10,088 bases of DNA, from assembly GCA_905233335.1 (NCBI GenBank), contig CAJOED010000033.1, positions 2,411-12,498 on the forward strand. Direction: 5' to 3'. Both the position numbers and the translations under genes were made by a program. This DNA comes from an uncultured Synergistales bacterium (GTDB lineage Bacteria; Synergistota; Synergistia; Synergistales; Aminobacteriaceae). A model generated the notes under the pieces. That model had not been told where the DNA came from, searched no databases, and was given only the letters and a program-made list of their open reading frames with translations. Positions 6,044-10,088 of the stretch are shown in pieces (the first letter of the stretch is position 1; the number at the start of each line of letters is the position of its first letter).

Positions 6044-7762
6044 TCATGCGCCCTTTCTGTCTTTCGTGATCCACGTTACTATTGCATTGCAGATTATTAT
6101 GATGACTATCGCTACAGAAGCCAGTGCCGCCGCCTGCGGTATCATTCCTGCATCACGAAGCGCGAATATCTGCACCCCGAGCGTCCTGCTGTAAGGCCCG
6201 TAAAGCAGTATCGACGTTGTGAGTTCCCTCATTGCCGGCAAAAATATCAGGAAGAACCCCGACACCATAGCAGGCTTTATCAACGGGAGCGTAATATCCC
6301 GGAGTGATTCCGTGTGTGTTGCACCGCAAGCCCTCGACGCTTCCTCAAGCGATGAGTTCACCTGCTGAAGTGAGGCACTAGCACTCTTCATTGAGAACGA
6401 CAGATAGCGAGCCATATACGCAACAAGAATAATCCATATTGTGTTGTAGAGAGTTACGCCGAAAATCGCTCCCGACCACGCAAGTATTACGCCGATAGCC
6501 AGGACTGTTCCGGGTATAGAGTACGGCAGAATAGAGAGTATTTCGAGAACGTTGCGCCCTCTTGGCCGTATCCTGTTGATGACGTACGCTATCATCACTC
6601 CCAAGAACATACACACAACACCCGCCGTTACCGACAAGAATAACGAGTTGCGTATGGAGTCCATTGTTGCAGGAGAAGCAAAAACTTTCTGGTAGTTGCT
6701 GAACGAAAAATTCTTCCACACAAGCGGCAGACCGTAAGCCTTCACCATTGCCACCAGGAAAATCATCACCAGCGGCACAACAACGATAACTAACAGCGTG
6801 AGGCAGGCCAGGAACAGCAACGGGTATTTTGCACCTCGTAACTTTATCAGCGTGGGACGCATGGACTTGCCTTTGATGATGTCGTAGCTTCCCGAACTCA
6901 ATACTTTTTTCTGTATCACCAGCGCAACTGCTACCACCGCAACCAGCAGTATCGATAATGCCGTCCCCTGCCGTATGCCCTCAAAACTTCCGCCGCTCCT
7001 GTTGATTAATGCGTAAATCATAGTGGGAAGGGTGAAAATATTTTTCGAGAAGCCCAAGATTGACGGTACTCCGAAATGTGCAAGCGATGATATGAGTATC
7101 AAGAGTGCTCCGGCTGATATGGCAGGTTTCACGAGGGGAAGCGTTATCTTCCATATTACTTGGGACTGTCGCGCTCCTGCTATCCTCGCTGACTCTTCAA
7201 GCGTCGGATCCATTCTCTCAAGCGCACTCACTACCTGCATGAACACGAACGGAAAGTAGTAAGAACACTCCACGAAAATAATACCGCCCAAAGAATTTAT
7301 GTTCACGGGAGCAGTCCTCAAATGGAACGTATGCATCAGCCACCTGTTTATGTACCCTGCACGCCCGGAGAACAGCAAGTCCCACGCCATAGCTCCGAAA
7401 AACGGAGGGAACATGTACGGTATTGTGAACAGCGCGCGCATGAAGCCTTTTGCGGGAATGTCGCTCCGTCCCAACAGCCACGCATAGAACAGTCCCATAA
7501 TCGTCCCGAAAATTGTTACAGCTACGGCGATTATTATCGTGTTGCCCATAGCTTTGAGATTCTCTTTGTCGAATATTACGGACGTGAACAGAGTCAGATC
7601 AAATTTCCCCTGATAGAAAAACGCGTTGTAGATTATCATGAATATGGGTATGACTACGATAATGAACAGCAGCACAAAACTTAATCCCGTCATTATTCCG
7701 TCAAGTCCCAGCCTGCGACCCTCCATAGCGGCAAGGTCAGAAGTATTTTTGCGCCTGAACAT
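6044..7762 (-). CDS. ABC importer permease, two fused transmembrane domains (FbpB/AfuB type)
   Basis: A 572-residue inner-membrane permease made of two BPD_transp_1 halves. The first starts with a long hydrophobic segment at ~24-48; the second starts near 313-340 after a polar linker (~288-312). Each half carries the EAA loop that docks an ATPase: EESARIAGARQSQVIWKITLPLVKP (about 189-213) and EEASRACGATHTESLRDITLPLIKP (about 473-497), both with the conserved Gly (196 and 480). A dozen or so hydrophobic helices can be seen overall. The fused arrangement is typical of FbpB, AfuB and some 2-aminoethylphosphonate importers. The start ATG is four bases after the stop of the upstream ATPase gene, and its AGGAGG (7772-7777) lies within that gene, so the two are translationally coupled. 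With two EAA loops it could accept two different ATPases, which fits the gene set. Confidence 0.9.
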   Translation of the reverse strand: MFRRKNTSDLAAMEGRRLGLDGIMTGLSFVLLFIIVVIPIFMIIYNAFFYQGKFDLTLFTSVIFDKENLKAMGNTIIIAVAVTIFGTIMGLFYAWLLGRSDIPAKGFMRALFTIPYMFPPFFGAMAWDLLFSGRAGYINRWLMHTFHLRTAPVNINSLGGIIFVECSYYFPFVFMQVVSALERMDPTLEESARIAGARQSQVIWKITLPLVKPAISAGALLILISSLAHFGVPSILGFSKNIFTLPTMIYALINRSGGSFEGIRQGTALSILLVAVVAVALVIQKKVLSSGSYDIIKGKSMRPTLIKLRGAKYPLLFLACLTLLVIVVVPLVMIFLVAMVKAYGLPLVWKNFSFSNYQKVFASPATMDSIRNSLFLSVTAGVVCMFLGVMIAYVINRIRPRGRNVLEILSILPYSIPGTVLAIGVILAWSGAIFGVTLYNTIWIILVAYMARYLSFSMKSASASLQQVNSSLEEASRACGATHTESLRDITLPLIKPAMVSGFFLIFLPAMRELTTSILLYGPYSRTLGVQIFALRDAGMIPQAAALASVAIVIIIICNAIVTWITKDRKGA

Positions 7763-7766
7763 GTCT

Positions 7767-8834
7767 TTATGCCTCCTTTGCGTGATAGAAAACGGGGTTG
7801 AGGAACTTCAAGCCAACATCTGCGCCCTCCTGTATAGTTCCTGCTCCGTCGTCGAACGTGCTTCTCTGGACTCTGACTTCCTGCCCGCCGAAATCTATGA
7901 ACATGTTGTACTCGCTCCCAAGAAACACAGAACGCCGGACTTTTCCCCTTACCTGCGAACTGTCATCGAACACAATATCATTTGGACGTACTCCCATATC
8001 GACGCACGAGCTGTACTCATCAGGAACAGTGCCGGGGTACTGTAAATTTTCGTCGTCATGGAAGCACCAGGAGTTATTTTTTTTCGTGAGCCTGAAGAAA
8101 TTTGACACGCCGATAAACTCAAACACAAAACGTCCTGCAGGCCGCAGAATAATATCCTCGTCCGTTCCTATTTGGGAGAGTGAGCCGTCCGCGTTCATGA
8201 TTGCCATTTTGTCGCATAATTGCAGCGAGGCTTCCTGGTCGTGCGTGATGTAGAGAATAGTGGTGCCGATGTTCTTCTGTATCTGCCGTATCTCAATCAG
8301 CATCTCTTCACGTAACTTTGCGTCCAGATTCGTAATAGGCTCGTCCATCACGATAACTTCATCGGAACTCACGAGGGCGCGTGCGATTGCTACTCTCTGC
8401 TGCTGTCCCCCTGAAAGCTGGCTCGGCAGGTACGGAGCGTAGTCCGACATTCTGACCTGTTCGAGGGCATAACGTGCTTTGCCGGCGATTTCGTCTTTGG
8501 GCAGTCCGTGCTTCTTCATGGGATAGCAGACGTTTTCGAGCACCGTCATATGAGGCCATACAGCATAGTCCTGAAACACCACGCCTATGCCGCGACGTTC
8601 GGGGGGAATGTTGACGCGCTTTTCACGGGAAAACACACAGCGTTCACCCACGTATATCTCTCCTGTTTCGGGTTTGTTGAGGCCGAGAAGACACCGCATG
8701 AGGGTAGTTTTGCCGCAGCCGGAAGGGCCAAGAAGGCACATTATCTGGCTGTCTTCTACGTCAAGCGAAAAGTTTTCGAGTATCTTTTTGTCGCCGTATG
8801 AGAATGATACGTTTCTGAATCTTATTCCTGCCAT
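7767..8834 (-). CDS. ABC importer ATPase (FbpC/PotA type), first ATPase of the operon
   Basis: A 355-residue ABC ATPase with complete motifs: Walker A GPSGCGKTT (36-44), Q-loop Gln88 (VFQDYAVWPHM), signature LSGGQQQR (140-147), Walker B VIVMDE (160-165), and H-loop His198 (ITHD). The C-terminal part (~235-345) is TOBE-like, with VRPNDIVF followed by a beta-rich stretch. A strong AGGAGG (8846-8851) lies 11 bases before the ATG. It is tightly coupled to the permease gene downstream (four-base gap), so this is the best candidate for the dedicated ATPase of this transporter. It sits downstream of the binding-protein gene with an intrinsic hairpin terminator between them, which should lower its expression relative to the binding protein. 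Confidence 0.9.
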   Translation of the reverse strand: MAGIRFRNVSFSYGDKKILENFSLDVEDSQIMCLLGPSGCGKTTLMRCLLGLNKPETGEIYVGERCVFSREKRVNIPPERRGIGVVFQDYAVWPHMTVLENVCYPMKKHGLPKDEIAGKARYALEQVRMSDYAPYLPSQLSGGQQQRVAIARALVSSDEVIVMDEPITNLDAKLREEMLIEIRQIQKNIGTTILYITHDQEASLQLCDKMAIMNADGSLSQIGTDEDIILRPAGRFVFEFIGVSNFFRLTKKNNSWCFHDDENLQYPGTVPDEYSSCVDMGVRPNDIVFDDSSQVRGKVRRSVFLGSEYNMFIDFGGQEVRVQRSTFDDGAGTIQEGADVGLKFLNPVFYHAKEA

Positions 8835-8857
8835 TGATTACTATTCCTCCTTTGCCG

Positions 8858-8886
8858 AAAAAAAACGGAAGCCATAAAAGCCTCCG
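8858..8886 (-). terminator. Intrinsic (partial) terminator between binding-protein and ATPase genes
   Basis: On the minus strand CGGAGGC (complement of 8880-8886) pairs with GCTTCCG (complement of 8866-8872), seven pairs with one G-U, around a seven-base loop. Eight T residues follow directly (complement of 8858-8865). It lies just after the binding-protein stop and before the ATPase ribosome-binding site. The remaining operon genes must be reached by read-through, which is expected to give excess binding protein. Confidence 0.75.
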
Positions 8887-8907
8887 CATGATTTTTTTCA
8901 CGTTCTC

Positions 8908-9894
8908 TTACTTCTTGAAGATGTCGTCAAACTTTTTCAGAATGTTATCGGAATTTGCCGCAAGTGTCTCAAGGTCAACAGTCATTGCCGATTTCGCTAT
9001 GCCCTCAACATCAACGCCCTTCTGCTCGATGTCATTACGTACGGACAAAAGGTTATTCGCAATGAGTATCTCCTGCCCCTCTTTCGACAGTATGAAGTCA
9101 TATAACAGTTTCCCGTTCTCATTGTTCGCGCTACCCTTCACGAGTCCGATGGGAGAGAATATTGATATGAGGTCTTTCGGGAGGTACGTAAAGCCTATGG
9201 GTGAACCTTGCGCCATCAAGTTATGGGAAACGTAATCAAGCATTATTCCGACCTGATACGCACTCGCCGCTACCTGGTTATGTGTTGCCGTCGTCCCTGA
9301 CTCCAGCTCGCACCCGTTAGCTTTGAGCTTCCTGAAGTACTCTTCTCCGTATTCCGGACTCGCCAGCAATGCCGCAACAAAATATTTTGTTGTCCCCGCA
9401 GAAGAAGGATCCGTCATAACTATCTGCCCTTCCCACTTCGGGTCTAACAGCTCATTCCACGACTTCGGAGCGTCTTCTGGTTCCACGAGTGCGGAGTTGT
9501 AGCCTATGCCCATGTTCATCATTCGTGCGCCCGTGTAACAGCCGTCCGGGTCAATGAATTTCGGGTCAATGGCTGATGCTTCGGGTGATGAGTACTGCGC
9601 GAGTATTCCCTCCTTCTTGAACGACAGATAGTCGGAAGGATCTCCAACCCATATTACGTCCGCCGCAACTTGTCCTGCTTGATGTTCGGTGGCTATTTTC
9701 GTGATGACTCTGCCTGTTCCCGCAAAGTAATAGTCCATCGTTATGCCGGGGTATTTCGCCTCAAAGCCTTTCTTGATGGCTACGAGCTGGTCTTCCTGCA
9801 TGGACGAGTACATCATGACTTTCCCGGACGGAGCAGAGAACGCTGATGATGATAACAACGCAACGAGCAATAACGCAAAAATTACACGCTTCAT
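8908..9894 (-). CDS. Periplasmic substrate-binding protein of an ABC importer (FbpA/AfuA/PhnS-like)
   Basis: A 328-residue extracytoplasmic solute-binding protein of the bacterial iron/phosphonate/sugar-phosphate class. Residues 1-~21 form a Sec signal peptide (MKR, Leu-rich core, SSAFSA). There is no lipobox cysteine, so the mature protein should be free in a periplasm. Family patterns include VMMYSSMQEDQL (26-37), ADVIWVGDP (78-86), GYNSALV (131-137), SWNELLDPKWEGQIVMTDP (145-163) followed by SSAGT (164-168), and FILSKEGQEIL (267-277). The tandem Tyr-Tyr pair that binds ferric iron in classical FbpA is not visible in the expected C-terminal region (LDYVSHN, ~219-225). Together with the DPSSAGT loop, this fits a phosphorylated or anionic organic ligand at least as well as iron. 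It is first in the operon and divergent from glf. The class is firm; the ligand is unknown. Confidence 0.85.
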   Translation of the reverse strand: MKRVIFALLLVALLSSSAFSAPSGKVMMYSSMQEDQLVAIKKGFEAKYPGITMDYYFAGTGRVITKIATEHQAGQVAADVIWVGDPSDYLSFKKEGILAQYSSPEASAIDPKFIDPDGCYTGARMMNMGIGYNSALVEPEDAPKSWNELLDPKWEGQIVMTDPSSAGTTKYFVAALLASPEYGEEYFRKLKANGCELESGTTATHNQVAASAYQVGIMLDYVSHNLMAQGSPIGFTYLPKDLISIFSPIGLVKGSANNENGKLLYDFILSKEGQEILIANNLLSVRNDIEQKGVDVEGIAKSAMTVDLETLAANSDNILKKFDDIFKK

Positions 9895-9990
9895 AAAACA
9901 TAACCTGCCTTTTATTTATGGAATGTGCTAATTTTACATTAATATGTGATAAATTATGAACAGCATATTTTACAGGAGAGAATTTTTTAC
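9895..9990. promoter_or_regulatory. Divergent intergenic region between the ABC operon and glf
   Basis: This 96-base AT-rich gap must contain promoters for both directions. For the minus strand the best pair is TTCATA (complement of 9955-9960) and TAAAAT (complement of 9931-9936) with an 18-base spacer, giving a start near 9924. For glf a promoter is not clear, but an AGGAG at 9974-9978 serves as its ribosome-binding site. A weak AT palindrome lies around 9948-9960. No convincing Fur or CRP site is present. Confidence 0.4.
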
Positions 9991-10088
9991 ATGTACGATT
10001 ATCTTATTGTCGGGGCAGGACTCACCGGCGCAATCTTTGCCCACGAATTGCACAAGCGCAGACATTCCGTGCTCGTCATCGACAAACG
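9991..10088 (+). CDS. glf: UDP-galactopyranose mutase, N-terminal fragment (3' end outside window)
   Basis: Only the first 32 codons are present. They begin MYDYLIVGAGLTGAIFAHEL and continue to LVIDK, the FAD-binding Rossmann start (GxGxxG) with the FAHE segment characteristic of UDP-galactopyranose mutase. The enzyme interconverts UDP-galactopyranose and UDP-galactofuranose in the cytosol, supplying galactofuranose for capsule, O-antigen or other surface glycans. The ATG is preceded by AGGAG 12 bases upstream. It is divergent from the ABC importer and suggests that a surface-glycan locus continues to the right of the window. Another FAD-dependent amine oxidase-like protein is possible but less likely, given how closely the N-terminus resembles Glf. 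Confidence 0.85.
   Translation, partial: MYDYLIVGAGLTGAIFAHELHKRRHSVLVIDK

Noticed and set aside
5850..6074. Possible 74-codon minus-strand gene between permease and ATPase, with an ATG overlapping the permease stop
   Set aside because: It runs into the ATPase gene in another frame, has a low-complexity His/Thr-rich sequence and no recognisable domain. The RNA leader explanation is simpler.
7638..8045. Plus-strand open frame spanning the permease/ATPase boundary
   Set aside because: It is antisense to two well-supported ABC genes and has no domain or ribosome-binding evidence.
9941..9963. Possible Fur or CRP operator upstream of the binding-protein gene
   Set aside because: The AT-rich stretch around TGTGATAAATTATGA matches neither the 19-base Fur consensus nor TGTGA-N6-TCACA well enough. 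The imperfect palindrome could be chance in AT-rich DNA.
1..10088. CRISPR arrays, insertion sequences, tRNA or rRNA genes
   Set aside because: Reading both strands I saw no regularly spaced direct repeats, transposase motifs, flanking inverted repeats or tRNA/rRNA-like sequence.

Overview
The window looks like part of a surface-polysaccharide or accessory region of a bacterium of moderate GC content. The periplasmic binding protein has a plain Sec signal peptide and no lipobox cysteine, which favours a diderm (Gram-negative-type) envelope. The genus cannot be fixed from the sequence. An anaerobic lineage such as Synergistota is only a loose impression.

Layout. Bases 1-604 (+) hold two tandem PepSY-domain genes, the first cut by the window edge and the second missing the end of its domain. 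Each is followed by an intrinsic terminator with the same CCTCCC/GGGAGG stem. Bases 574-4763 (-) hold a tight three-gene operon, read right to left: a 917-residue fusion of a TagD-like cytidylyltransferase with an ATP-dependent PEP-synthase-like phosphotransferase, a class I glutamine-amidotransferase-fold hydrolase, and a MobA/LicC-type nucleotidyltransferase. Bases 4823-9894 (-) hold a four-gene ABC importer of the FbpABC/AfuABC/2-aminoethylphosphonate type: binding protein, ATPase, fused double permease, second ATPase. From 9991 (+), divergently, begins a UDP-galactopyranose mutase gene (glf).

Main interpretation. The families and gene order of the 574-4763 operon match Cj1418-Cj1417-Cj1416 of Campylobacter jejuni. 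Those enzymes are L-glutamine kinase, gamma-glutamyl-CDP-amidate hydrolase and CTP:phosphoglutamine cytidylyltransferase, which build the activated phosphoramidate used to decorate capsule. By analogy, this operon would phosphorylate the glutamine side-chain amide, transfer it to CMP, and hydrolyse off glutamate to leave cytidine diphosphoramidate. The glf gene would supply UDP-galactofuranose, the kind of sugar that carries phosphoramidate in some Campylobacter capsules.

Notable departures from Campylobacter are an extra cytidylyltransferase domain fused to the kinase, a G8 tract in the kinase that could allow phase-variable switching, no Cj1415-type kinase after the third gene, and a 3' end of the operon that reads through a terminator into the opposing PepSY gene, suggesting a rearrangement junction. 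The ABC importer may be functionally separate. Its ligand is uncertain, and it has two complete ATPases for a single permease.
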